A DNA stretch of 64,000 nucleotides from Lateolabrax maculatus (taxonomy: Eukaryota > Chordata > Actinopteri > Acropomatiformes > Lateolabracidae), in the NCBI GenBank assembly GCA_031216445.1, contig CM062211.1, forward strand, positions 2,926,001 to 2,990,000. Direction: 5' to 3'. The translations under genes were made by a program, and so were the position numbers. Positions 21,380 to 35,040 of the stretch are shown one piece after another; position 1 is the stretch's first letter, and each line of letters starts with the position of its first letter. The notes beneath the pieces are model-generated. The model was not told the DNA's origin, made no database searches, and was given only the letters and a program-made list of their open reading frames with translations.

Positions 21380-22541
21380 TGTGGTTTTAGCACTGTGACG
21401 TGCTCCCGGAGAGGATTCCGCTGCCTTTCTCCCACGGCTCAATTCAGCACCTGACTATAATCTGCCCCAGTCAGCCTGAAAAGGGTTGTGTGTACGGAAA
21501 AAGGAGATTGATGAATGCTTTCTCACAACTTTCTGGAACAAGCCAGCTGCATGAAGCCCAAGTTTCTGTGCAGTGGCCCACACTGTGAACCCCATCAGGT
21601 TCTCTGACTTACACAAACGGTGGCGTGGTGACTAAAGTGTTAAATGCAACTGGCCCTAGATTTGAAGCCTGTGGAACATTTTTTCTTTTGCCTTCTACAA
21701 GGCATATTCATTTGGCTGTTACATACAAGAGTTCATTAAACACATTCTACAAGACTGAAACATGTCCAGAATAGAAAAATCAATTGTGTAGTTTACACTA
21801 ACTTCATATGAGTAAATTGAACGTAAATTGAACGGTCCACCATCTCCCCTTTTTTCAATGTGAATAAATGTGTACATAATCGTTTTACTCTCTGTTGTTT
21901 GTTGGACCTTATGTTATTTTGATGGTTTTCAGGGTTTTGTGTAAAATGTCTTGCTCTTTTTGTGTATTTTATTCCATTCTTGGCAATAAACTTGAAAAAC
22001 AAAGAGAGACAAGAGGGAGGATATTTAATGAATCTTATTACGTAGCTAAATGGATGATATACATTGCTTTGTGTCTACAGTGGAGGTTTCCATACAGCCC
22101 ACTGATGCGTTTGATCGTCTGGAATGACACCTTCGCCTGCAGCACCTGATGCCTCTTCAACCAAAGGTCTGTTTGCAGTCCTCTTTAACAGCTGAAAAAC
22201 AAACACACTGAACACTTTGTTTTTTTATCAGGGTCATACTTCATGACTTTTCCTCATTTGATGAGAATTGCTAATAAACATTATGGTGAACTGAGGACAT
22301 CTGCTAATCCTACGGTGGCCCTGAAAGCTCAACACACTGCAACTTTCGGCAAAGGCCAGTTTCTCCTGGAAAAGCTGCTTTTGCCCAGGGGAGGTAGTTG
22401 TGGCAGAGGTTAAGGATGGACTACATATCCATTGGGGATTCATTCATTGGGGAGATTCCACAGGGTTCAGAACTAGGGCCCTATGGCAGGAGCTCTGAAT
22501 TGTCCATCACGTATGCTGGCATTGCAAAGACTTTGGTCGAG

Positions 22542-22613
22542 GCATTGGTGCTATAGTGGTGAACATAGCTGCTTCCCAAGTAGTTGATCCGGGGTCAATT
22601 CTTGGCCAGTGCG
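22542..22613 (+). pseudogene. tRNA-Gly-like pseudogene, unit 7
   Basis: Same as unit 1. Confidence 0.75.
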
Positions 22614-23794
22614 TCGTCTGTATAGGATCCTGTTCTGCAAGAACATCTGATGGAGGAAAAAAGGGTTTTCTAGCAGTAAAATTTAAAACATGTGGACAGA
22701 TGTCGTAGTAATTGAGGACAAAGTTCAAAATCTGGGCTAATCAAAAGAAAATTTGTCCTTCATGGACCTTCCTTATAACACGTGTTTGGCTTTTCAGGAA
22801 GCTGTCATCCATTTTGCGCAGAGTTGCTCCTTTTCAAGTTGACTCGGCCAGGTCAGAGTCAGGTACTGCACCGTGCCATCGGGTGAAGGCAGAGAAACAC
22901 TCTTGGGTGGTTAAGACACATAACTTGACCCACGCCATGGCGGCAGGAGTACGGAGGCCTAGCTCCTGCAATGGGGAAGGATGACACCAAACAATTGTCC
23001 ACCTGTCCCAAAATCTTCTTTCCACAGCGGTTCAACGGGGTTCAAATCTAGGGCCAGTCTTTTTTAATACCTTGGCCATATTGTCCTGTCTTTCATTTTT
23101 GTAATGCTTCTATGCACACAAATGTGTTTCATCCAACTGGTCTGACATTATAAACACGTTTCTTTAAAGTCCTCAAATTTGTTGAACCCTTTGAAAAACG
23201 TACTGAGAGATTTCAAGCGGCCAGTGCGTCACAGTGCCAAGACCCCATTCCCTGACCACGAATCGGACTTTAAATCCCCTGGGGGTCTCCCGCGCGGGTT
23301 AGAATCCTGCCACCTGTGAAAATTTCGGCACTTCCCCGTTCCTCCCTTTGTTTTTGTGCCAAAAGAGTGGATGTTGACAATTGTTGTCGTGGTCTTTGTA
23401 TAGAAAATACTGAAGACACTGGTCTCGACGATTCCCTGATTTTATACAACTGCCCGAGTCAGCTTGAAAAGGACTGAGTGTACAGAGAAAGATGAACGCT
23501 TTCCCAAAGCGAGCTCCATGAAGCTGAGCTACATACGTGGCCCAGAGTTTGATTGTCCATCGTCGTTGATAGTTTGACAAAAAGGCCGTGACAAAATGCT
23601 TCATTATTTTCAAAACTAACTGTATAATTTGTCACCAAGGCAGATTAACTTGGCTTTTACACAGAAGAGCTTATTAGAGTAAGACAAAGTACGTGATTAT
23701 TAGAGAGGTCAGTTACAGAGACAAAGCCCAGCTTTAGAGTGGGTGGTCACTTTTTCTCAAACAATTTTGTTTGCCCCGAGTCTACACCAGCGCC

Positions 23795-23866
23795 TCCCTG
23801 ATGGTCTAGTGGCTAGGATTCGGCGCTCTCACCGCCGCGGCCCGGGTTCGATTCCCGGTCAGGGAA
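23795..23866 (+). tRNA. tRNA-Glu (CTC), unit 8
   Basis: Standard sequence. Confidence 0.98.
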
Positions 23867-25028
23867 TGTGGTTTTAGCACTGTGACGTGCTCCCGGAGAG
23901 GATTCCGCTGCCTTTCTCCCACGGCTCAATTCAGCACCTGACTATAATCTGCCCCAGTCAGCCTGAAAAGGGTTGTGTGTACGGAAAAAGGAGATTGATG
24001 AATGCTTTCTCACAACTTTCTGGAACAAGCCAGCTGCATGAAGCCCAAGTTTCTGTGCAGTGGCCCACACTGTGAACCCCATCAGGTTCTCTGACTTACA
24101 CAAACGGTGGCGTGGTGACTAAAGTGTTAAATGCAACTGGCCCTAGATTTGAAGCCTGTGGAACATTTTTTCTTTTGCCTTCTACAAGGCATATTCATTT
24201 GGCTGTTACATACAAGAGTTCATTAAACACATTCTACAAGACTGAAACATGTCCAGAATAGAAAAATCAATTGTGTAGTTTACACTAACTTCATATGAGT
24301 AAATTGAACGTAAATTGAACGGTCCACCATCTCCCCTTTTTTCAATGTGAATAAATGTGTACATAATCGTTTTACTCTCTGTTGTTTGTTGGACCTTATG
24401 TTATTTTGATGGTTTTCAGGGTTTTGTGTAAAATGTCTTGCTCTTTTTGTGTATTTTATTCCATTCTTGGCAATAAACTTGAAAAACAAAGAGAGACAAG
24501 AGGGAGGATATTTAATGAATCTTATTACGTAGCTAAATGGATGATATACATTGCTTTGTGTCTACAGTGGAGGTTTCCATACAGCCCACTGATGCGTTTG
24601 ATCGTCTGGAATGACACCTTCGCCTGCAGCACCTGATGCCTCTTCAACCAAAGGTCTGTTTGCAGTCCTCTTTAACAGCTGAAAAACAAACACACTGAAC
24701 ACTTTGTTTTTTTATCAGGGTCATACTTCATGACTTTTCCTCATTTGATGAGAATTGCTAATAAACATTATGGTGAACTGAGGACATCTGCTAATCCTAC
24801 GGTGGCCCTGAAAGCTCAACACACTGCAACTTTCGGCAAAGGCCAGTTTCTCCTGGAAAAGCTGCTTTTGCCCAGGGGAGGTAGTTGTGGCAGAGGTTAA
24901 GGATGGACTACATATCCATTGGGGATTCATTCATTGGGGAGATTCCACAGGGTTCAGAACTAGGGCCCTATGGCAGGAGCTCTGAATTGTCCATCACGTA
25001 TGCTGGCATTGCAAAGACTTTGGTCGAG

Positions 25029-25100
25029 GCATTGGTGCTATAGTGGTGAACATAGCTGCTTCCCAAGTAGTTGATCCGGGGTCAATTCTTGGCCAGTGCG
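25029..25100 (+). pseudogene. tRNA-Gly-like pseudogene, unit 8
   Basis: Same 72 nt; the diagnostic unit 8/12 change lies just downstream. Confidence 0.75.
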
Positions 25101-26281
25101 TCGTCTGTATAGGATCCTGTTCTGCAAGATAATCTGATGGAGGAAAAAAGGGTTTTCTAGCAGTAAAATTTAAAACATGTGGACAGATGTCGTAGTAATT
25201 GAGGACAAAGTTCAAAATCTGGGCTAATCAAAAGAAAATTTGTCCTTCATGGACCTTCCTTATAACACGTGTTTGGCTTTTCAGGAAGCTGTCATCCATT
25301 TTGCGCAGAGTTGCTCCTTTTCAAGTTGACTCGGCCAGGTCAGAGTCAGGTACTGCACCGTGCCATCGGGTGAAGGCAGAGAAACACTCTTGGGTGGTTA
25401 AGACACATAACTTGACCCACGCCATGGCGGCAGGAGTACGGAGGCCTAGCTCCTGCAATGGGGAAGGATGACACCAAACAATTGTCCACCTGTCCCAAAA
25501 TCTTCTTTCCACAGCGGTTCAACGGGGTTCAAATCTAGGGCCAGTCTTTTTTAATACCTTGGCCATATTGTCCTGTCTTTCATTTTTGTAATGCTTCTAT
25601 GCACACAAATGTGTTTCATCCAACTGGTCTGACATTATAAACACGTTTCTTTAAAGTCCTCAAATTTGTTGAACCCTTTGAAAAACGTACTGAGAGATTT
25701 CAAGCGGCCAGTGCGTCACAGTGCCAAGACCCCATTCCCTGACCACGAATCGGACTTTAAATCCCCTGGGGGTCTCCCGCGCGGGTTAGAATCCTGCCAC
25801 CTGTGAAAATTTCGGCACTTCCCCGTTCCTCCCTTTGTTTTTGTGCCAAAAGAGTGGATGTTGACAATTGTTGTCGTGGTCTTTGTATAGAAAATACTGA
25901 AGACACTGGTCTCGACGATTCCCTGATTTTATACAACTGCCCGAGTCAGCTTGAAAAGGACTGAGTGTACAGAGAAAGATGAACGCTTTCCCAAAGCGAG
26001 CTCCATGAAGCTGAGCTACATACGTGGCCCAGAGTTTGATTGTCCATCGTCGTTGATAGTTTGACAAAAAGGCCGTGACAAAATGCTTCATTATTTTCAA
26101 AACTAACTGTATAATTTGTCACCAAGGCAGATTAACTTGGCTTTTACACAGAAGAGCTTATTAGAGTAAGACAAAGTACGTGATTATTAGAGAGGTCAGT
26201 TACAGAGACAAAGCCCAGCTTAAGAGTGGGTGGTCACTTTTTCTCAAACAATTTTGTTTGCCCCGAGTCTACACCAGCGCC

Positions 26282-26353
26282 TCCCTGATGGTCTAGTGGC
26301 TAGGATTCGGCGCTCTCACCGCCGCGGCCCGGGTTCGATTCCCGGTCAGGGAA
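26282..26353 (+). tRNA. tRNA-Glu (CTC), unit 9
   Basis: Standard sequence. Confidence 0.98.
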
Positions 26354-27509
26354 TGTGGTTTTAGCACTGTGACGTGCTCCCGGAGAGGATTCCGCTGCCT
26401 TTCTCCCACGGCTCAATTCAGCACCTGACTATAATCTGCCCCAGTCAGCCTGAAAAGGGTTGTGTGTACGGAAAAAGGAGATTGATGAATGCTTTCTCAA
26501 AGACGAGGAACAAGCCAGCTGCATGAAGCCCAGGTTTCTGTGCAGTGGCCCACACTGTGAACCCCATCAGGTTCTCTGACTTACACAAACGGTGGCGTGG
26601 TGACTAAAGTGTTAAATGCAACTGGCCCTAGATTTGAAGCCTGTGGAACATTTTTTCTTTTGCCTTCTACAAGGCATATTCATTTGGCTGTTACATACAA
26701 GAGTTCATTAAACACATTCTACAAGACTGAAACATGTCCAGAATAGAAAAATCAATTGTGTAGTTTACACTAACTTCATATGAGTAAATTGAACGTAAAT
26801 TGAACGGTCCACCATCTCCCCTTTTTTCAATGTGAATAAATGTGTACATAATCGTTTTACTCTCTGTTGTTTGTTGGACCTTATGTTCTTTTGATGGTTT
26901 TCAGGGTTTTGTGTAAAATGTCTTGTTCTTTTTGTGTATTTTATTCCATTCTTGGCAATAAACTTGAAAAACAAAGAGAGACAAGAGGGAGGATATTTAA
27001 TGAATCTTATTACTTAGCTAAATGGATGATATACCTTGCTTTGTGTCTACAGTGGAGGTTTCCATACAGCCCACTGATGCGTTTGATCGTCTGGAATGAC
27101 ACCTTCGCCTGCAGCACCTGATGCCTCTTCAACCAAAGGTCTGTTTGCAGTCCTCTTTAACAGCTGAAAAACACACTGAACACTTTGTTTTTTTATCAGG
27201 GTCATACTTCATGACTTTTCCTCATTTGATGAGAATTGCTAATAAACATTATGGTGAACTGAGGACATCTGCTAATCCTACGGTGGCCCTGAAAGCTCAA
27301 CACACTGCAACTTTCGGCAAAGGTCAGTTTCTCCTGGAAAAGCTGCTTTTGCCCAGGGGAGGTAGTTGTGGCAGAGGTTAAGGATGGACTACATATCCAT
27401 TGGGGATTCATTCATTGGGGAGATTCCACAGGGTTCAGAACTAGGGCCCTATGGCAGGAGCTCTGAATTGTCCATCACGTATGCTGGCATTGCAAAGACT
27501 TTGGTCGAG

Positions 27510-27581
27510 GCATTGGTGCTATAGTGGTGAACATAGCTGCTTCCCAAGTAGTTGATCCGGGGTCAATTCTTGGCCAGTGCG
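27510..27581 (+). pseudogene. tRNA-Gly-like pseudogene, unit 9
   Basis: Same as unit 1. Confidence 0.75.
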
Positions 27582-28762
27582 TCGTCTGTATAGGATCCTG
27601 TTCTGCAAGAACATCTGATGGAGGAAAAAAGGGTTTTCTAGCAGTAAAATTTAAAACATGTGGACAGATGTCGTAGTAATTGAGGACAAAGTTCAAAATC
27701 TGGGCTAATCAAAAGAAAATTTGTCCTTCATGGACCTTCCTTATAACACGTGTTTGGCTTTTCAGGAAGCTGTCATCCATTTTGCGCAGAGTTGTTCCTT
27801 TTCAAGTTGACTCGGCCAGGTCAGAGTCAGGTACTGCACCGTGCCATCGGGTGAAGGCAGAGAAACACTCTTGGGTGGTTAAGACACATAACTTGACCCA
27901 CGCCATGGCGGCAGGAGTACGGAGGCCTAGCTCCTGCAATGGGGAAGGATGACACCAAACAATTGTCCACCTGTCCCAAAATCTTCTTTCCACAGCGGTT
28001 CAACGGGGTTCAAATCTAGGGCCAGTCTTTTTTAATACCTTGGCCATATTGTCATGTCTTTCATTTTTTTAATGGTTCTATGCACACAAATGTGTTTCAT
28101 CCAACTGGTCTGACATTATAAACACGTTTCTTTAAAGTCCTCAAATTTGTTGAACCCTTTGAAAAACGTACTGAGAGATTTCAAGCGGCCAGTGCGTCAC
28201 AGTGCCAAGACCCCATTCCCTGACCACGAATCGGACTTTAAATCCCCTGGGGGTCTCCCGCGCGGGTTAGAATCCTGCCACCTGTGAAAATTTTGGCACT
28301 TCCCCGTTCCTCCCTTTGTTTTTGTGCCAAAAGAGTGGATGTTGACAATTGTTGTCGTGGTCTTTGTATAGAAAATACTGAAGACACTGGTCTCGACGAT
28401 TCCCTGAATTTATACAACTGCCCGAGTCAGCTTGAAAAGGACTGAGTGTACAGAGAAAGATGAACGCTTTCCCAAAGCGAGCTCCATGAAGCTGAGCTAC
28501 ATACGTGGCCCAGAGTTTGATTGTCCATCGTCGTTGATAGTTTGACAAAAAGGCCGTGACAAAATGCTTCATTATTTTCAAAACTAACTGTATAATTTGT
28601 CACCAAGGCAGATTAACTTGGCTTTTACACAGAAGAGCTTATTAGAGTAAGACAAAGTACGTGATTATTAGAGAGGTCAGTTACAGAGACAAAGCCCAGC
28701 TTTAGAGTGGGTGGTCACTTTTTCTCAAACAATTTTGTTTGCCCCGAGTCTACACCAGCGCC

Positions 28763-28834
28763 TCCCTGATGGTCTAGTGGCTAGGATTCGGCGCTCTCAC
28801 CGCCGCGGCCCGGGTTCGATTCCCGGTCAGGGAA
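28763..28834 (+). tRNA. tRNA-Glu (CTC), unit 10
   Basis: Standard sequence. Confidence 0.98.
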
Positions 28835-29996
28835 TGTGGTTTTAGCACTGTGACGTGCTCCCGGAGAGGATTCCGCTGCCTTTCTCCCACGGCTCAATTC
28901 AGCACCTGACTATAATCTGCCCCAGTCAGCCTGAAAAGGGTTGTGTGTACGGAAAAAGGAGATTGATGAATGCTTTCTCACAACTTTCTGGAACAAGCCA
29001 GCTGCATGAAGCCCAAGTTTCTGTGCAGTGGCCCACACTGTGAACCCCATCAGGTTCTCTGACTTACACAAACGGTGGCGTGGTGACTAAAGTGTTAAAT
29101 GCAACTGGCCCTAGATTTGAAGCCTGTGGAACATTTTTTCTTTTGCCTTCTACAAGGTATATTCATTTGGCTGTTACATACAAGAGTTCATTAAACACAT
29201 TCTACAAGACTGAAACATGTCCAGAATAGAAAAATCAATTGTGTAGTTTACACTAACTTCATATGAGTAAATTGAACGTAAATTGAACGGTCCACCATCT
29301 CCCCTTTTTTCAATGTGAATAAATGTGTACATAATCGTTTTACTCTCTGTTGTTTGTTGGACCTTATGTTATTTTGATGGTTTTCAGGGTTTTGTGTAAA
29401 ATGTCTTGCTCTTTTTGTGTATTTTATTCCATTCTTGGCAATAAACTTGAAAAACAAAGAGAGACAAGAGGGAGGATATTTAATGAATCTTATTACGTAG
29501 CTAAATGGATGATATACATTGCTTTGTGTCTACAGTGGAGGTTTCCATACAGCCCACTGATGCATTTGATCGTCTGGAATGACACCTTCGCCTGCATCAC
29601 CTGATGCCTCTTCAACCAAAGGTCTGTTTGCAGTCCTCTTTAACAGCTGAAAAACACACACACTGAACACTTTGTTTTTTTATCAGGGTCATACTTCATG
29701 ACTTTTCCTCATTTGATGAGAATTGCTAATAAACATTATGGTGAACTGAGGACATCTGCTAATCCTACGGTGGCCCTGAAAGCTCAACACACTGCAACTT
29801 TCGGCAAAGGTCAGTTTCTCCTGGAAAAGCTGCTTTTGCCCAGGGGAGGTAGTTGTGGCAGAGGTTAAGGATGGACTACATATCCATTGGGGATTCATTC
29901 ATTGGGGAGATTCCACAGGGTTCAGAACTAGGGCCCTATGGCAGGAGCTCTGAATTGTCCATCACGTATGCTGGCATTGCAAAGACTTTGGTCGAG

Positions 29997-30068
29997 GCAT
30001 TGGTGCTATAGTGGTGAACATAGCTGCTTCCCAAGTAGTTGATCCGGGGTCAATTCTTGGCCAGTGCG
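29997..30068 (+). pseudogene. tRNA-Gly-like pseudogene, unit 10
   Basis: Same as unit 1. Confidence 0.75.
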
Positions 30069-31249
30069 TCGTCTGTATAGGATCCTGTTCTGCAAGAACA
30101 TCTGATGGAGGAAAAAAGGGTTTTCTAGCAGTAAAATTTAAAACATGTGGACAGATGTCGTAGTAATTGAGGACAAAGTTCAAAATCTGGGCTAATCAAA
30201 AGAAAATTTGTCCTTCATGGACCTTCCTTATAACACGTGTTTGGCTTTTCAGGAAGCTGTCATCCATTTTGCGCAGAGTTGCTCCTTTTCAAGTTGACTC
30301 GGCCAGGTCAGAGTCAGGTACTGCACCGTGCCATCGGGTGAAGGCAGAGAAACACTCTTGGGTGGTTAAGACACATAACTTGACCCACGCCATGGCGGCA
30401 GGAGTACGGAGGCCTAGCTCCTGCAATGGGGAAGGATGACACCAAACAATTGTCCACCTGTCCCAAAATCTTCTTTCCACAGCGGTTCAACGGGGTTCAA
30501 ATCTAGGGCCAGTCTTTTTTAATACCTTGGCCATATTGTCCTGTCTTTCATTTTTGTAATGCTTCTATGCACACAAATGTGTTTCATCCAACTGGTCTGA
30601 CATTATAAACACGTTTCTTTAAAGTCCTCAAATTTGTTGAACCCTTTGAAAAACGTACTGAGAGATTTCAAGCGGCCAGTGCGTCACAGTGCCAAGACCC
30701 CATTCCCTGACCACGAATCGGACTTTAAATCCCCTGGGGGTCTCCCGCGCGGGTTAGAATCCTGCCACCTGTGAAAATTTCGGCACTTCCCCGTTCCTCC
30801 CTTTGTTTTTGTGCCAAAAGAGTGGATGTTGACAATTGTTGTTGTGGTCTTTGTATAGAAAATACTGAAGACACTGGTCTCGACGATTCCCTGATTTTAT
30901 ACAACTGCCCGAGTCAGCTTGAAAAGGACTGAGTGTACAGAGAAAGATGAACGCTTTCCCAAAGCGAGCTCCATGAAGCTGAGCTACATACGTGGCCCAG
31001 AGTTTGATTGTCCATCGTCGTTGATAGTTTGACAAAAAGGCCGTGACAAAATGCTTCATTATTTTCAAAACTAACTGTATAATTTGTCACCAAGGCAGAT
31101 TAACTTGGCTTTTACACAGAAGAGCTTATTAGAGTAAGACAAAGTACGTGATTATTAGAGAGGTCAGTTACAGAGACAAAGCCCAGCTTTAGAGTGGGTG
31201 GTCACTTTTTCTCAAACAATTTTGTTTGCCCCGAGTCTACACCAGCGCC

Positions 31250-31321
31250 TCCCTGATGGTCTAGTGGCTAGGATTCGGCGCTCTCACCGCCGCGGCCCGG
31301 GTTCGATTCCCGGTCAGGGAA
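31250..31321 (+). tRNA. tRNA-Glu (CTC), unit 11
   Basis: Standard sequence. Confidence 0.98.
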
Positions 31322-32481
31322 TGTGGTTTTAGCACTGTGACGTGCTCCCGGAGAGGATTCCGCTGCCTTTCTCCCACGGCTCAATTCAGCACCTGACTAT
31401 AATCTGCCCCAGTCAGCCTGAAAAGGGTTGTGTGTACGGAAAAAGGAGATTGATGAATGCTTTCTCAAAGACGAGGAACAAGCCAGCTGCATGAAGCCCA
31501 AGTTTCTGTGCAGTGGCCCACACTGTGAACCCCATCAGGTTCTCTGACTTACACAAACGGTGGCGTGGTGACTAAAGTGTTAAATGCAACTGGCCCTAGA
31601 TTTGAAGCCTGTGGAACATTTTTTCTTTTGCCTTCTACAAGGCATATTCATTTGGCTGTTACATACAAGAGTTCATTAAACACATTCTACAAGACTGAAA
31701 CATGTCCAGAATAGAAAAATCAATTGTGTAGTTTACACTAACTTCATATGAGTAAATTGAACGTAAATTGAACGGTCCACCATCTCCCCTTTTTTCAATG
31801 TGAATAAATGTGTACATAATCGTTTTACTCTCTGTTGTTTGTTGGACCTTATGTTATTTTGATGGTTTTCAGGGTTTTGTGTAAAATGTCTTGCTCTTTT
31901 TGTGTATTTTATTCCATTCTTGGCAATAAACTTGAAAAACAAAGAGAGACAAGAGGGAGGATATTTAATGAATCTTATTACGTAGCTAAATGGATGATAT
32001 ACATTGCTTTGTGTCTACAGTGGAGGTTTCCATACAGCCCACTGATGCGTTTGATCGTCTGGAATGACACCTTCGCCTGCAGCACCTGATGCCTCTTCAA
32101 CCAAAGGTCTGTTTGCAGTCCTCTTTAACAGCTGAAAAACAAACACACTGAACACTTTGTTTTTTTATCAGGGTCATACTTCATGACTTTTCCTCATTTG
32201 ATGAGAATTGCTAATAAACATTATGGTGAACTGAGGACATCTGCTAATCCTACGGTGGCCCTGAAAGCTCAACACACTGCAACTTTCGGCAAAGGCCAGT
32301 TTCTCCTGGAAAAGCTGCTTTTGCCCAGGGGAGGTAGTTGTGGCAGAGGTTAAGGATGGACTACATATCCATTGGGGATTCATTCATTGGGGAGATTCCA
32401 CAGGGTTCAGAACTAGGGCCCTATGGCAGGAGCTCTGAATTGTCCATCACGTATGCTGGCATTGCAAAGACTTTGGTCGAG

Positions 32482-32553
32482 GCATTGGTGCTATAGTGGT
32501 GAACATAGCTGCTTCCCAAGTAGTTGATCCGGGGTCAATTCTTGGCCAGTGCG
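32482..32553 (+). pseudogene. tRNA-Gly-like pseudogene, unit 11
   Basis: Same as unit 1. Confidence 0.75.
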
Positions 32554-33734
32554 TCGTCTGTATAGGATCCTGTTCTGCAAGAACATCTGATGGAGGAAAA
32601 AAGGGTTTTCTAGCAGTAAAATTTAAAACATGTGGACAGATGTCGTAGTAATTGAGGACAAAGTTCAAAATCTGGGCTAATCAAAAGAAAATTTGTCCTT
32701 CATGGACCTTCCTTATAACACGTGTTTGGCTTTTCAGGAAGCTGTCATCCATTTTGCGCAGAGTTGCTCCTTTTCAAGTTGACTCGGCCAGGTCAGAGTC
32801 AGGTACTGCACCGTGCCATCGGGTGAAGGCAGAGAAACACTCTTGGGTGGTTAAGACACATAACTTGACCCACGCCATGGCGGCAGGAGTACGGAGGCCT
32901 AGCTCCTGCAATGGGGAAGGATGACACCAAACAATTGTCCACCTGTCCCAAAATCTTCTTTCCACAGCGGTTCAACGGGGTTCAAATCTAGGGCCAGTCT
33001 TTTTTAATACCTTGGCCATATTGTCCTGTCTTTCATTTTTGTAATGCTTCTATGCACACAAATGTGTTTCATCCAACTGGTCTGACATTATAAACACGTT
33101 TCTTTAAAGTCCTCAAATTTGTTGAACCCTTTGAAAAACGTACTGAGAGATTTCAAGCGGCCAGTGCGTCACAGTGCCAAGACCCCATTCCCTGACCACG
33201 AATCGGACTTTAAATCCCCTGGGGGTCTCCCGCGCGGGTTAGAATCCTGCCACCTGTGAAAATTTCGGCACTTCCCCGTTCCTCCCTTTGTTTTTGTGCC
33301 AAAAGAGTGGATGTTGACAATTGTTGTCGTGGTCTTTGTATAGAAAATACTGAAGACACTGGTCTCGACGATTCCCTGATTTTATACAACTGCCCGAGTC
33401 AGCTTGAAAAGGACTGAGTGTACAGAGAAAGATGAACGCTTTCCCAAAGCGAGCTCCATGAAGCTGAGCTACATACGTGGCCCAGAGTTTGATTGTCCAT
33501 CGTCGTTGATAGTTTGACAAAAAGGCCGTGACAAAATGCTTCATTATTTTCAAAACTAACTGTATAATTTGTCACCAAGGCAGATTAACTTGGCTTTTAC
33601 ACAGAAGAGCTTATTAGAGTAAGACAAAGTACGTGATTATTAGAGAGGTCAGTTACAGAGACAAAGCCCAGCTTTAGAGTGGGTGGTCACTTTTTCTCAA
33701 ACAATTTTGTTTGCCCCGAGTCTACACCAGCGCC

Positions 33735-33806
33735 TCCCTGATGGTCTAGTGGCTAGGATTCGGCGCTCTCACCGCCGCGGCCCGGGTTCGATTCCCGGTC
33801 AGGGAA
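33735..33806 (+). tRNA. tRNA-Glu (CTC), unit 12
   Basis: Standard sequence. Confidence 0.98.
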
Positions 33807-34968
33807 TGTGGTTTTAGCACTGTGACGTGCTCCCGGAGAGGATTCCGCTGCCTTTCTCCCACGGCTCAATTCAGCACCTGACTATAATCTGCCCCAGTCA
33901 GCCTGAAAAGGGTTGTGTGTACGGAAAAAGGAGATTGATGAATGCTTTCTCACAACTTTCTGGAACAAGCCAGCTGCATGAAGCCCAAGTTTCTGTGCAG
34001 TGGCCCACACTGTGAACCCCATCAGGTTCTCTGACTTACACAAACGGTGGCGTGGTGACTAAAGTGTTAAATGCAACTGGCCCTAGATTTGAAGCCTGTG
34101 GAACATTTTTTCTTTTGCCTTCTACAAGGCATATTCATTTGGCTGTTACATACAAGAGTTCATTAAACACATTCTACAAGACTGAAACATGTCCAGAATA
34201 GAAAAATCAATTGTGTAGTTTACACTAACTTCATATGAGTAAATTGAACGTAAATTGAACGGTCCACCATCTCCCCTTTTTTCAATGTGAATAAATGTGT
34301 ACATAATCGTTTTACTCTCTGTTGTTTGTTGGACCTTATGTTATTTTGATGGTTTTCAGGGTTTTGTGTAAAATGTCTTGCTCTTTTTGTGTATTTTATT
34401 CCATTCTTGGCAATAAACTTGAAAAACAAAGAGAGACAAGAGGGAGGATATTTAATGAATCTTATTACGTAGCTAAATGGATGATATACATTGCTTTGTG
34501 TCTACAGTGGAGGTTTCCATACAGCCCACTGATGCGTTTGATCGTCTGGAATGACACCTTCGCCTGCAGCACCTGATGCCTCTTCAACCAAAGGTCTGTT
34601 TGCAGTCCTCTTTAACAGCTGAAAAACAAACACACTGAACACTTTGTTTTTTTATCAGGGTCATACTTCATGACTTTTCCTCATTTGATGAGAATTGCTA
34701 ATAAACATTATGGTGAACTGAGGACATCTGCTAATCCTACGGTGGCCCTGAAAGCTCAACACACTGCAACTTTCGGCAAAGGCCAGTTTCTCCTGGAAAA
34801 GCTGCTTTTGCCCAGGGGAGGTAGTTGTGGCAGAGGTTAAGGATGGACTACATATCCATTGGGGATTCATTCATTGGGGAGATTCCACAGGGTTCAGAAC
34901 TAGGGCCCTATGGCAGGAGCTCTGAATTGTCCATCACGTATGCTGGCATTGCAAAGACTTTGGTCGAG

Positions 34969-35040
34969 GCATTGGTGCTATAGTGGTGAACATAGCTGCT
35001 TCCCAAGTAGTTGATCCGGGGTCAATTCTTGGCCAGTGCG
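34969..35040 (+). pseudogene. tRNA-Gly-like pseudogene, unit 12
   Basis: Same as unit 8. Confidence 0.75.

Larger units (their letters stand above)
20742..23228 (+). repeat. Array unit 7 (2487 bp)
   Basis: Carries the CGGAGAGG indel after the tRNA and the CACAACTTTCTGG replacement near 21525. Its second half matches the second half of unit 11 at an offset of 9,940 bp. Confidence 0.95.
23229..25715 (+). repeat. Array unit 8 (2487 bp)
   Basis: Diagnostic variant GCAAGATAATCTG near 25126, found elsewhere only in unit 12. Has the CACAACTTTCTGG replacement. Confidence 0.95.
25716..28196 (+). repeat. Array unit 9 (2481 bp)
   Basis: Diagnostic variants shared only with unit 13: GCTTAAGAG (26219), TTATGTTCTTTTG (26881), TTACTTAGCT (27010), ATACCTTGCT (27031), AATGGTTCTA (28071). 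Lacks the CACAACTTTCTGG replacement. Confidence 0.95.
28197..30683 (+). repeat. Array unit 10 (2487 bp)
   Basis: Diagnostic variants shared only with unit 14: AATTTTGGCAC (28289), CCCTGAATTTAT (28402), AAGGTATATTC (29154), GATGCATTTG (29560), TGCATCACC (29594). Confidence 0.95.
23229..33168 (+). repeat. Higher-order block A (units 8-11, 9940 bp)
   Basis: Lengths 2487+2481+2487+2485 match block B unit for unit, and private variants recur in the same order. The self-match at offset 9,940 actually runs from about 21540 to about 32130, so the true breakpoints are inside units 7 and 11. Confidence 0.9.
30684..33168 (+). repeat. Array unit 11 (2485 bp)
   Basis: First half matches unit 15 (GTTGTTGTGGTCT near 30838); second half matches unit 7 (AAACAAACACACTG, AAAGGCCAG). 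One breakpoint of the higher-order duplication therefore lies inside this unit. Confidence 0.95.
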